Shown: piece after piece, positions 44,293 to 52,460 of the stretch
How positions within the stretch are numbered: position 1 is the stretch's first letter
Layout: each line of letters begins with the position of its first letter
Source: Candidatus Gracilibacteria bacterium
GTDB lineage: Bacteria; Patescibacteriota; Gracilibacteria; UBA1369; UBA12473
Assembly: GCA_041658685.1 (NCBI GenBank)
Contig: JBAZZS010000001.1
Coordinates: 539,576-603,575, forward strand
Length of the DNA: 64,000 bases
Direction: 5' to 3'
The notes under the pieces: model-generated
Told to the model about the DNA's origin: nothing
What the model saw: only the letters and a program-made list of their open reading frames with translations
The model's database searches: none
Program-made: the position numbers and the translations under genes

Positions 44293-45303
44293 ATGCCCGG
44301 AAATACTTTTGGCCAACTTTTTCGCCTCACCACCTTCGGAGAATCACATGGAAAAGCCATCGGAGGAGTCATCGACGGCTGCCCTGCCGGAATTTCATTG
44401 AGTGAAAAAGACATCCAACCCGACCTTAACCGCCGTTGTCCCGGACAAAGCGATCTCACCACCCTCCGTCAAGAACCGGACCGAATTGAGATTCTTTCCG
44501 GCGTTTTTGAAGGAAAAACCACAGGAACCCCCATCGGCCTTCTCATTCACAACCAAGACGCGCATTCTCAAGATTATGAAGCGTTAAAAAACTTTTATCG
44601 CCCGGGACACGCGGACGAAACGTATGATCTCAAATATGGATTTCGAGATCACCGAGGCGGCGGACGGGCCTCAGCTCGAGAAACCGCCATGCGCGTTGCC
44701 GGCGCTGCGATTGCAAAAAAAATGTTCCGTCATTTAAAACTGCGCACTCAAGTCATTGGCCACACCCAACAAATAGGCAAATGGAGCGTTGAAAAACCCG
44801 ACTTTTCCGTGATTGAAAAAAATCCGGTCCGCGCCGCCAATCTCCGCATTGCAAAAAAAATGGAAGAAGAAATTCGACGACTCCAAGCCCAAGGCGATTC
44901 CATTGGCGCCTTGATTGAACTCGTGATTTTAAATTGCCCCATCGGCCTGGGCGAACCTGTTTTCGACAAACTCAAAGCGGATTTTGCCAAAGCCCTACTT
45001 TCCATCAACGCGGTGACCGGATTTGAATATGGCCCGGGATTTACGACTCCAATGCTTAAAGGAACACAAAATAATAAAATGGATTACGGTCTTTATGGCG
45101 GCATTTCCAATGGCCGACCCATCACGTTGCGCATTGCACTCAAACCCACCTCCTCCATTCAACTGGAAAAACAAGTCAAAGGCACAGCCAAAGGCCGTCA
45201 CGATCCCTGCCTCGCTCCTCGCGCCATTTCCATCGCAGAAGCCATGATTTGGCTGGTGCTGGCGGATCATTATTTGAGACAAAGGTCGACTCAAGTAAAA
45301 TAA
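44293..45303 (+). CDS. aroC: Chorismate synthase
   Basis: AroC eliminates phosphate from EPSP to give chorismate, the end of the shikimate pathway, using reduced FMN. The 336-residue product has GESHGKAIGGVIDGCPAGI near the N-terminus, NRRCPGQSDLTT, YRPGHADETYDLKYG, the FMN-binding DHRGGGRASARETAMRVAGAA and GRHDPCLAPRAISIAEAM near the C-terminus. It is slightly short for the family. It lies 29 kb from the other aro genes and divergent from the giant gene. An inverted-repeat element follows. Confidence 0.97.
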   Translation: MPGNTFGQLFRLTTFGESHGKAIGGVIDGCPAGISLSEKDIQPDLNRRCPGQSDLTTLRQEPDRIEILSGVFEGKTTGTPIGLLIHNQDAHSQDYEALKNFYRPGHADETYDLKYGFRDHRGGGRASARETAMRVAGAAIAKKMFRHLKLRTQVIGHTQQIGKWSVEKPDFSVIEKNPVRAANLRIAKKMEEEIRRLQAQGDSIGALIELVILNCPIGLGEPVFDKLKADFAKALLSINAVTGFEYGPGFTTPMLKGTQNNKMDYGLYGGISNGRPITLRIALKPTSSIQLEKQVKGTAKGRHDPCLAPRAISIAEAMIWLVLADHYLRQRSTQVK

Positions 45304-45304
45304 A

Positions 45305-45415
45305 GGCAAGTGGTCAGGAAGAATTTTTGTTCACATGGGAGCGAAATATTTCGGATCATGATTCTCAATATTTCTTCCTTAAAAATGTTCACAAAAATTT
45401 CCCTTCCCACTTGCC
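45305..45415. repeat. Long inverted-repeat element, copy A4
   Basis: Outer arms GCAAGTGG and CCACTTGC and inner arms GAAATATT and AATATTTC flank the core TCGGATCATGATTCTC (45351-45366). The core is identical to copy A2, while the paired arms differ. An apparent reading frame through it (from 45249) was rejected. Confidence 0.8.
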
Positions 45416-45458
45416 TAAAATGTCATTCTCTCATTCATACACTAGCCACTTTTATCTC

Positions 45459-46133
45459 ATGAACTTTTCATTAAAAAAATCATCCATCGTTCTTTGTTTT
45501 TGCCTATTTTCCACTCTTCTCTTCACCGGCTGCGCTTCTCAAAAAGAAATCAAAATCGGCGCGCTCACCTCTCTCACCGGAGAAAACGCCTCTGCCGGAA
45601 TTGAATTTCAACGCATCGTGAATCTCGCCATCACCAATATCAACAAAACATGGGTTGAAAAAGAAAAAACGCTTTCCGTTCAATGGGAAGACGGAGAATG
45701 CAACACCGAAGCCGCGAACACCGCGGTTTTAAAACTTATTGAGCAAGATCAATTGAAACTGATTTTAGACGGTCCGTGCCAAGACACCACCGCTTTATGG
45801 CCGCAAGAAACGGATATGGACATTGATGATAACGATGACATTTATTTTTTGATTTTCAGTCAAACCCAAGCACCCAACATCAAAGATCTCCCCTCAAATC
45901 ATCTCTATTTTGATCTTCCCCAAACAATCACCGAAGGCGACTTTACTTTGCGCCTTCAAAACGCCTACCGAGAAATTTATGGCCAAGAAATCCAAGACCT
46001 CCCGGCCGCAGCCCACATTTACACGGAAATTTGTCGTCTTTCCATGGCCCTCGACTCCGAAGGCATGAACCCTAAAAAAATCATTGAAATTCTCCCTGAA
46101 ATTTCCATCAATAATGACATCCTCCCTTTCTAA
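45459..46133 (+). CDS. Short periplasmic-binding-protein-like lipoprotein (probably degenerate)
   Basis: The product has 224 residues from ATG 45459, with signal peptide and lipobox LLFTGC. The start of the mature part (IKIGALTSLTGENASAGIEF) is typical of Leu/Ile/Val-type substrate-binding proteins, and TEGDFTLRLQNAYREIYGQE resembles their C-terminal lobe. These proteins usually have 350-400 residues, and the central part is missing or shortened, so it may have lost transport function or be a remnant. No ABC permease is adjacent. tgt begins one base after its stop. Confidence 0.7.
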   Translation: MNFSLKKSSIVLCFCLFSTLLFTGCASQKEIKIGALTSLTGENASAGIEFQRIVNLAITNINKTWVEKEKTLSVQWEDGECNTEAANTAVLKLIEQDQLKLILDGPCQDTTALWPQETDMDIDDNDDIYFLIFSQTQAPNIKDLPSNHLYFDLPQTITEGDFTLRLQNAYREIYGQEIQDLPAAAHIYTEICRLSMALDSEGMNPKKIIEILPEISINNDILPF

Positions 46134-46134
46134 C

Positions 46135-47268
46135 ATGTTCAACTTCAAACTTAAAAAACAGGAAGGCCACGCCCGCACCGGGACCTACACCACACCCCAC
46201 GGATCTTTTCACACCCCGGCATTCATGGCGTGCGGCACCAAAGGCTCGGTCAAAACCCTCGAGATGCGCGACATCAAGGATTTAAACGCTGAAATCATCC
46301 TTTCCAACACCTACCACCTTGCGCTCCGCCCCGGGGCGGATGCAATTGCCAAAGCCGGCGGATTGCACCAATGGATGAACTGGAATAAACCGCTTCTCAC
46401 CGATTCCGGCGGATTTCAAGTTTTTTCCTTAAGCAAAACCCGAAAAATCGATGCAGACGGCGTTAAATTCAAATCTCCAATCAATGGTGACACACACTAT
46501 TTTACTCCTGAAAGTGTGATGAAAATTGAAGAAAAACTCGGAGCCGACATTATTATGGCGTTCGACGAATGCGCGCCCGGCGACAGCGACAAAGCCTATG
46601 CCAAACAAGCCATGCTCCGCACTCACGATTGGGCCCTGCGTTGCAAAAAAGAACACGAAAAACTTCAAAAAAAACGCGCACAAAAAGGAAAACCGCCTCA
46701 AGCGCTTTTCCCCATTGTTCAAGGAGTGATTTACGACGATCTCCGCATCGAATCCACTAAATTCATGGCAGCCCTCAACCTCCCGGGCATTGCCATCGGA
46801 GGCCTCAGCGTTGGAGAAAGTAAAAAAGACATGTACCGCACCCTCGACGTGATTCACCCCCACCTCCCGGCCAACAAAATCCGTTACCTCATGGGCGTGG
46901 GCAGTCCCGAAGATCTGATTGAAGGCATTTATCGCGGCATTGATTTATTCGATTGCGTGCTCCCCACTCGCCTCGCCCGCCACGGCGCATTTTGGACCCA
47001 TTCCGGCAGACACAACATCAAGAACAAAAAATTTGATCAAGCCAAGGGCACATTGGAAAAAAATTGCACATGTTCCACCTGTAAAACAACCTCGATCGGC
47101 TACATTCGCCACCTCTTCATCGAAGGCGAAATCACGGCACTTCGTTTACTCACGATTCATAATTTACACTTTTTATACGAGCTCCTGCGCACTGCCCGAA
47201 ACCACATCGAAAAAAACACATTTGAAGGCTTCCGCAAAAAATTCCTGAGAGAATTCAAAGTCAAATAA
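46135..47268 (+). CDS. tgt: Queuine tRNA-ribosyltransferase
   Basis: Tgt swaps guanine 34 of certain tRNAs for a queuosine precursor. From ATG 46135 (MFNFKLKKQEGHARTG) the product has 377 residues. It carries the substrate-site LLTDSGGFQVFSL, FDECAPG, GGLSVGE, the catalytic Asp in FDCVLPTRLARHG, and the zinc site CTCSTC followed by H in IGYIRHLF. The start was set at the family N-terminus, directly after the preceding stop; two upstream in-frame ATGs overlap the previous gene. No queuosine precursor genes are nearby, so preQ1 or queuine may be salvaged. Confidence 0.95.
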   Translation: MFNFKLKKQEGHARTGTYTTPHGSFHTPAFMACGTKGSVKTLEMRDIKDLNAEIILSNTYHLALRPGADAIAKAGGLHQWMNWNKPLLTDSGGFQVFSLSKTRKIDADGVKFKSPINGDTHYFTPESVMKIEEKLGADIIMAFDECAPGDSDKAYAKQAMLRTHDWALRCKKEHEKLQKKRAQKGKPPQALFPIVQGVIYDDLRIESTKFMAALNLPGIAIGGLSVGESKKDMYRTLDVIHPHLPANKIRYLMGVGSPEDLIEGIYRGIDLFDCVLPTRLARHGAFWTHSGRHNIKNKKFDQAKGTLEKNCTCSTCKTTSIGYIRHLFIEGEITALRLLTIHNLHFLYELLRTARNHIEKNTFEGFRKKFLREFKVK

Positions 47269-47271
47269 CGC

Positions 47272-47352
47272 ATGTCGTGGTGAGCACGCACGGAGCGTAG
47301 CGAAGTGCGCTCCCCCGCATTCTCTTCGTCTCGAACCACACATTCACGAGGG
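47272..47352. repeat. Nested palindromic repeat downstream of tgt
   Basis: The outer parts (ATGTCGTGGTGAGC at 47272 and CGAACCACACATTCAC to 47348) match the family B element at 18266-18300. Between them lies a REP-like unit, GCACGCACGGAG...GTGCGCTC (47284-47312). One repeat seems to sit in the loop of another. Confidence 0.7.
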
Positions 47353-47370
47353 ACTCTTTATCAAAAAAAA

Positions 47371-48916
47371 TTACGATTCCCTCAGCCGAAACGATCGACA
47401 TTGAGATAAAAACGTTCTCAAGTTTTTCATAAAATCATCAAAATTATAAGGAGGAACCCATTCGAAATCCCTAACTCTTAATGGCACACAATCAACATAA
47501 GCTTTAAGGTCAAAAATAAACGCCCCACCCTCCATCCGATCCATAGAAATACAAGAACTCTGATCAAACGCTTGCATAAAACCCCACCCAAAGGGGGGCT
47601 TATACCCAAGGTCTTGATAAATAAACCAAGAAAAAGCATGCCGAGCCACCCGATGCCTATCTGTTGGCGTAACCTCTTTCCCCTCCGCATACAACACCGG
47701 TTCATAATCATAAGAAGGTTTCTTCGGACAATCGATGCGATCCCCTCTCCCCTGAGATTGAATAAAAGCCGCCACTTGAGGAGTCAAATACTCGCCTGCA
47801 ACCCACCACCCTGCATCAAAAAGTCGCTGTAATAAACGCCCGGCTATCACAGGTTGATTCAAAGGAAGAGCAATTTGAGCGATAGGCCTTCCAACCCCTG
47901 ACGGTCGAGAGGTCCCCCCTTTGATGCAATCCTTATATTCAACTCCCAACGCTGTCTCCAATCCCCAACAATCTCCACGCGCCACAATTGGCAAAACGGC
48001 ACATCTTCCAAGCCAAGAATGCTCTACCGTTATTTCTCGGTGCTGCTCATCCGTCACTGCCGGATCCCACAAGGCATGTTGCCCTTGCTTCACAAATTTC
48101 TCAAAACGCTCTTGAGCACGTTGGACATAGTTCACAGCCATTTCATCTCGAGGCCGTAAACCTCCCACGCGTGCCAAAAATTTATTCAATATTTCGCTTA
48201 CATGATCCACTGAAAGAGGATATCCCATCGCCTCAAAACAAACTCCATCCAAACTAAAAACTCTCACTCCACGAATCTGCAAGGGATCAAAAAGACTATC
48301 AAAAACAGCCTCATGCAAAGGATGAGGAATCGAAAAATTATTACTGATTCCAGGCGGTGCATTTAAAACTGTAGGCAAAGCACAATCCGACCCCCTAAAA
48401 TCACGCAACAACATATCGCAAAAATGAAAACGTAAAAGACCATAAACGCCTTCCCCAAAATCCTTCCCCTCCTCCAAACCAACCACATCCGCAATATCCG
48501 TAAAATTTCTCGGATCTTCTTTTTCCATCGGTTTTTTTTAGATCCCATTGCTCAAGCGATGAACAAAAACACACACCCCGAGATTGAGGATCCGAGGCAT
48601 AACTCGTGGAATAAAAATACTCAATAAAAAGATAAGTGGCATGAGGCGGGATTCCACAACTCGCCAAATTAGCGACCATTTGATCTACATAAACAACCCT
48701 CGCATCTCTTCCGAGCCATTGGACATAAGTAGGAATCGCCCCTTCCACCACACCTACCACATAATCCGCAATCGCAGGATAAAACTCCGTGGGATGGGGA
48801 AATTCACTCCAAGCAAAAGAAGGAGAAAGTCTTTCAACAAAGGATAAAGGACGATGATTTTCATCCTCAAGCCCTATTTCCCCAAAATCTGGATCCCCGC
48901 CTAATCGACTCACCAT
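47371..48916 (-). pseudogene. Unknown gene interrupted by a one-base shift at an A8 run
   Basis: The first part (from ATG 48916, residues MVSRLGGDPDFGEIG on) reads as a normal protein to SSLEQWDLKK, then the frame turns into unlikely sequence that stops at 48401. A second frame opens at the same place (MEKEDPRNFTDIAD, ATG 48528) and runs 385 residues to 47371. The switch lies at eight A residues (48532-48539, T on the plus strand). Removing one A would join the two into one protein of about 513 residues. I recognise no family; the protein has many Trp, Tyr and Cys and no signal peptide. Pseudogene, sequencing error, or transcriptional slippage at A8 are all possible. Confidence 0.6.
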
Positions 48917-48973
48917 AACAAATTTCTAAATTTTAACAAAAAAATATAAACACATAAATTCAAAAGTGTCAAT

Positions 48974-49002
48974 TTGGCTTTTTCTCTCTTGCGTGCTTAA
49001 AT
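48974..49002 (+). promoter_or_regulatory. ruvA promoter, predicted leaderless
   Basis: TTGGCT (48974-48979) and TTAAAT (48997-49002), with 17 bases between and a TGC extension, end six bases before the ATG at 49009. Confidence 0.6.
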
Positions 49003-49008
49003 AGGCCC

Positions 49009-49590
49009 ATGATCGCTTACCTCTCCGGACTCATTCGCGCCAAAGCTGACAGACACCTCGTGTTGGATGTGAATGGAGTGGGATACAAAATTTTTGCCAC
49101 CACAGGTTTGGTTGAAAAAACAGAACTCAACAGTCCCCTCAGCCTCCTCATTCATACCGTGGTGCGCGAAGAAGAAATCAGTTTGTATGGATTTGAAACT
49201 CAAGACGAACTAAACCTGTTCGAGCTTCTCATTTCCGTGAACGGCGTAGGCCCCAAAACCGCACTCGAAATTTTTTCCTGGCCCACAGAAAAAGTCCAAG
49301 CCGCCATCTTATCCTCCAACACCGCAGCGCTCACTCAAATCAAAGGCATTGGCAAAAAAACCGCAGAACGCATCGTGCTCGAACTCAAAGAAAAAGTTCA
49401 ATTCAAAGGTGGGCCCGACGAGCTTTCCTCTCTTGCAACCTCCAAAGACTCCGATCTCCCGACTGACGTTGAAGATGCTTTATTGAGTCTCGGTTATCGC
49501 CGCCAAGATATGATTCGCGTATTCCGCAGTCTCAAAACCCCACTCGAAAGTCACGAAGCCATGATCAAGTACTTTTTGAAAAACGTTTAA
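49009..49590 (+). CDS. ruvA: Holliday junction DNA helicase subunit RuvA
   Basis: RuvA binds four-way junctions and recruits the RuvB motor. The 193-residue product has the N-terminal OB fold (MIAYLSGLIRAK, LLIHTVVREEEISLYGF), two helix-hairpin-helix motifs (LLISVNGVGPKTALEIF and LTQIKGIGKKTAERIVLELK) and the C-terminal RuvB-binding helices. Length is normal. ruvC is 8 kb away; ruvB is not in the window. It heads a run with the two genes at 49596 and 50124. Confidence 0.97.
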   Translation: MIAYLSGLIRAKADRHLVLDVNGVGYKIFATTGLVEKTELNSPLSLLIHTVVREEEISLYGFETQDELNLFELLISVNGVGPKTALEIFSWPTEKVQAAILSSNTAALTQIKGIGKKTAERIVLELKEKVQFKGGPDELSSLATSKDSDLPTDVEDALLSLGYRRQDMIRVFRSLKTPLESHEAMIKYFLKNV

Positions 49591-49595
49591 AAAAA

Positions 49596-50111
49596 ATGAA
49601 TTCTCATATAAAAACTTTTTTACTTGTATTGATTATAGCCATTGTGACAGGGGCTAGTGTTTATAGATCATCCGAACAAAATATCGGGGAAATACGTAAA
49701 GAAAATAATGAACTTGAACATAATTTAGAAATTCTAAAAAACGAATACGAATGTATAAAAGGACAAAAAGAACTCTTTACATGGCAAAATATAACTTTTG
49801 AGCTTCCAAACTGTTGGACCACAGAAGAAAAGGTCAAAAATGGAAAAACCATCCTCCTTTTGACATTAAACAACACGGAAAATATTTTTCTCCAAATGAA
49901 ATTAATTACAAACTATACAGCACCTAAAGATCAAGGACCTGCTGAAATTCAAATAGGGACCAATTACTTTTATCAATTTTTAGCCGGATTTGATCAACAT
50001 GAATTTGTCCTTGAAAGGGAACCCTACCAATTAAATATTCTTACAATGACCCCGGATGATCTAATGATCAGAGATATTTTAGGATCAATACAATTACCAA
50101 AAAAGAACTAG
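49596..50111 (+). CDS. Membrane-anchored protein of unknown function
   Basis: The 171-residue product has an N-terminal membrane segment (TFLLVLIIAIVTGASVY), a short coiled coil (residues 28-55, IGEIRKENNELEHNLEILKNE) and an outer globular part with VTFELPNCWTTEE-like strands (here ITFELPNCWTTEE). That resembles the small lipoprotein domain of the gene at 3566 in general style. No family is recognised. It follows ruvA by five bases. Confidence 0.7.
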   Translation: MNSHIKTFLLVLIIAIVTGASVYRSSEQNIGEIRKENNELEHNLEILKNEYECIKGQKELFTWQNITFELPNCWTTEEKVKNGKTILLLTLNNTENIFLQMKLITNYTAPKDQGPAEIQIGTNYFYQFLAGFDQHEFVLEREPYQLNILTMTPDDLMIRDILGSIQLPKKN

Positions 50112-50123
50112 CCCGCCTATTTA

Positions 50124-51158
50124 ATGCCTTCCCTCCTCACCCATCCCCTCAACATTTTCTATCTCACCGGCGTGCAAAGTTCGCATGCGACTTTACTGAA
50201 TACAGGTAAAAAAAACTATCTCATTACCGATGGCCGCTACATTGAAAAAGCACAAAAAAAATCACGTTTCAAGAATTTTTCCGCCATCGATCCCAAAAAT
50301 GATTATAAAAAAACCATCCAATCCCTTCTTAAAAAACACAAAATCAACACCCTCGAATACGAAGATCATCGCCTGACGGTCAAAAATTTCAACATTCTCA
50401 AAAAAACCGCACGTGGACTTGGAATAAAATGGAAGCCGATCCAACATCCCATCGAAGAACTGCGCGCCATCAAATCCGCGAGCGAACTCAAAGCCATCCA
50501 AACCGCCCAACACCTCACTGATCAAATTTTTTATTCAATAAGAACAATTTTGCGCCAAGGAATGGCAGAAATTGAGATTGCAAATTTCATCAAAAAGAAA
50601 ACATTTGACCACTTAAACGCCTCCCTCGCCTTCGAACCCATCGTGGCCTTTGGTCAAAACACGTCCATCCCCCACCACGACGCGAGTTTAAAAAAACTCA
50701 AAAAAGGCGAAATCATTCTCGTGGACATGGGCGTGGCCTACCACGGATACGCTTCAGATATGACGCGCATGATTTTCACAAAAACGCCGACGGAACAAGA
50801 AGAAAAAATCTACAATCTGGTGCTGTTGGGACAAAAAACCACGTTCGATGCGCTCCGTCCCGAAGTCATGGCAAAAACCTTAGACACAAAAGTACGCCGC
50901 GTGTTCAAAAAAGCCGGCTATCCGACCCAATTCACGCACAGCTTAGGCCACGGCGTGGGCCTCGAAATCCATGAAATGCCATCCCTGTCCGCCAAAAGCA
51001 AAACCATACTCAAACCCAACATGGTCGTGACCTTGGAACCGGGCCTGTATTTCCCCGGAGAATTTGGGGTACGGATTGAAGATTTAGTACTCGTCACTGC
51101 TACCGGCGCCAAAACACTCACAAAAACGTCAAAAGAAATCTCACTCACGTGCCTCTAA
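50124..51158 (+). CDS. M24-family aminopeptidase (Xaa-Pro aminopeptidase type)
   Basis: The 344-residue product has an N-terminal creatinase-like domain (to about residue 115) and a pita-bread peptidase domain. The five metal ligands are visible: Asp in ILVDMGVAYHG, Asp in YASDMTRMIF, His in SLGHGVGLEIHE, Glu in VTLEPGLYFPG and Glu in VRIEDLVLVT. It removes N-terminal residues before Pro, or acts on other peptides in the cytoplasm. It is third in the ruvA run, with no Shine-Dalgarno. It overlaps the convergent gene at 51155 by four bases. Confidence 0.93.
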   Translation: MPSLLTHPLNIFYLTGVQSSHATLLNTGKKNYLITDGRYIEKAQKKSRFKNFSAIDPKNDYKKTIQSLLKKHKINTLEYEDHRLTVKNFNILKKTARGLGIKWKPIQHPIEELRAIKSASELKAIQTAQHLTDQIFYSIRTILRQGMAEIEIANFIKKKTFDHLNASLAFEPIVAFGQNTSIPHHDASLKKLKKGEIILVDMGVAYHGYASDMTRMIFTKTPTEQEEKIYNLVLLGQKTTFDALRPEVMAKTLDTKVRRVFKKAGYPTQFTHSLGHGVGLEIHEMPSLSAKSKTILKPNMVVTLEPGLYFPGEFGVRIEDLVLVTATGAKTLTKTSKEISLTCL

Positions 51159-51379
51159 TCTTCCTCCATTTTTAATATTGATGGAATAACCAATCTAGTT
51201 CGTCTAGTATGTCCATCCACTCTATTTGCCCTATCCAATTGTTCTGCCTCAAATCTGTGCTGGGCAGCATTAACCTCTTTATCAGATGGCTTTGGCTCTT
51301 CCCCATAAAGGTCTTCATAGCTTTCAAAATTCCCAGTGAAATTATCATCCTCATAAAAATCATCCCATACATCAGGCAT
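51155..51379 (-). CDS. Small hypothetical acidic protein
   Basis: The 74-residue product has an acidic, aromatic N-terminal half (MPDVWDDFYEDDNF, ESYEDLYGEEPKP) and a more basic C-terminal half. No domain is recognised. It is convergent with the M24 peptidase and overlaps it by four bases. Nine C residues (about 51417-51425) lie just upstream. The composition looks like a real protein but evidence is limited. Confidence 0.5.
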   Translation of the reverse strand: MPDVWDDFYEDDNFTGNFESYEDLYGEEPKPSDKEVNAAQHRFEAEQLDRANRVDGHTRRTRLVIPSILKMEED

Positions 51380-51438
51380 AAACCATTAGTTTAAAAATAA
51401 AACTAATTTTAAGATACCCCCCCCCTAAAAAATGTCAA

Positions 51439-52311
51439 CTACGCACGCAACGAAGTGAAGCGCTCTTCCCAATATCTCCGATCCACACTATGAGCAATTT
51501 GATGATGTTCTCGGCACAGCGGTGCCATATATCGAGGATCATGCGTATGCGCCAGCGCGAACCGTTGTGAATGATGAATGGTTTGTGCGAGTTTTTGGCA
51601 CGTTGGAATGGAACATTTTTGGCCGAATTCTTCCTTAAGGATGGATTTCACACGAACCGGAATATAGCGAGAGGCTGTCTCTGGTACATTTTGAGCAATC
51701 GCCTCTTTTTCCTGCTCAATTTTTTCGTTTCGTTGTTTTAAAAGTTCAAAAAGAATTTTATTCACGTCGTGTCCTTGCGCGTGGAGACGATTGAGCTCTG
51801 CGATGACTTCGTCGGAAAGGGAAAAATTTAAACTGTGCACGTGCACAGTTTTTACGTCAAATTGTGACTTATTTAAGCCATTTTTATCCTCAAAATCACT
51901 CTCTTTTATATAGAATTTTTCGTCTCGCACAAGAGTTTCGATTGCCGCACATGGAAGTTTTTTAACTTTTTCCGCCAACTCCTTTTCATTTTCCACTGTC
52001 GCGATCGAAGCCACGCGCGCCAACTTATTTACGCTCACGCGCCCTTCCACGAGCAAATTTCTCAAAATCGGCTTATCCTCGAATCGTTTTTCCAAACAAA
52101 GCACTCGACGAACCTGTTCCTCAGACAGTCCTGCCAACTTCGCCGCAAACTCAAAAATACTCGCACATCCGCGCTTTTCGTACAATTTTCTTTTATGAAC
52201 CTCCGGCAAAAGCCCGATAAATCGCCTCCGCCACAACAGTGCCTGCCTGCCAAATTGATCGCAAAGCCGTAATAATTTTCCATCCGAAATTTTCGTGATT
52301 GAATTTTCCAT
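51439..52311 (-). CDS. HNH endonuclease domain protein
   Basis: From ATG 52311 (MENSITKISDG) the product has 290 residues. The N-terminal half is helical and resembles DNA-binding regions of phage-like or CPR HNH proteins (LAGLSEEQVRRVL, VEGRVSVNKLARVA). The C-terminal domain carries the zinc/HNH pattern CSIPTC, QTIHHSQRF, PLCREHHQIAH. Such proteins are common in CPR genomes with unknown role. An in-frame piece near residues 155-175 (coding bases 51831-51893) is a copy of the double-hairpin repeat found between genes at 19866 and 59761. The stop lies next to a REP-like repeat. Confidence 0.85.
   Translation of the reverse strand: MENSITKISDGKLLRLCDQFGRQALLWRRRFIGLLPEVHKRKLYEKRGCASIFEFAAKLAGLSEEQVRRVLCLEKRFEDKPILRNLLVEGRVSVNKLARVASIATVENEKELAEKVKKLPCAAIETLVRDEKFYIKESDFEDKNGLNKSQFDVKTVHVHSLNFSLSDEVIAELNRLHAQGHDVNKILFELLKQRNEKIEQEKEAIAQNVPETASRYIPVRVKSILKEEFGQKCSIPTCQKLAQTIHHSQRFALAHTHDPRYMAPLCREHHQIAHSVDRRYWEERFTSLRA
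51441..51463. repeat. REP-like element at the 3' end of the HNH gene
   Basis: ACGCACGCAACGAAGTGAAGCGC matches the GCAC...GTGC class in degenerate form and covers the last codons and stop of the gene. Confidence 0.55.
51831..51893. repeat. Double-hairpin repeat, copy C2, inside the HNH gene
   Basis: AACTGTGCACGTGCACAGTT (51831-51850) is a perfect 20-base palindrome, followed by ACGTCAAATTGTGACTTATT and TTAAGCCATTTTT, matching the two-part intergenic element at 19866-19922. It is translated in frame (protein segment KTVHVHS). Confidence 0.75.
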
Positions 52312-52432
52312 AAATAACAGGTTAAATTGACGCTTGAATTTTATCAAAAATCAGCCCAAAAAGTCACGCCAAAAATGTCCATTTTATATGGCGAAAAACA
52401 TAGAAATATTGCGAGGTGAGTATTTACTCACT

Positions 52433-52460
52433 ACGCGCGGGGTGCAACGGAGTGCGCTTG
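52433..52460. repeat. REP-like element at the 3' end of the HExxH gene
   Basis: CGCGCGGGGTGCAACGGAGTG followed by CGCTTG is a degenerate copy of the ACGTAGCGCAGCGGAGTGCG class and abuts the stop codon at 52461. Confidence 0.6.

Noticed and set aside
45249..45458. N-terminal extension of the binding-protein-like lipoprotein
   Set aside because: It begins inside aroC and passes through inverted repeat A4; the signal peptide begins at 45459.
51417..51425. Nine-C run as a phase-variation tract
   Set aside because: It lies in the intergenic space between two small minus-strand genes and is not positioned between promoter boxes or in a reading frame that I can support.
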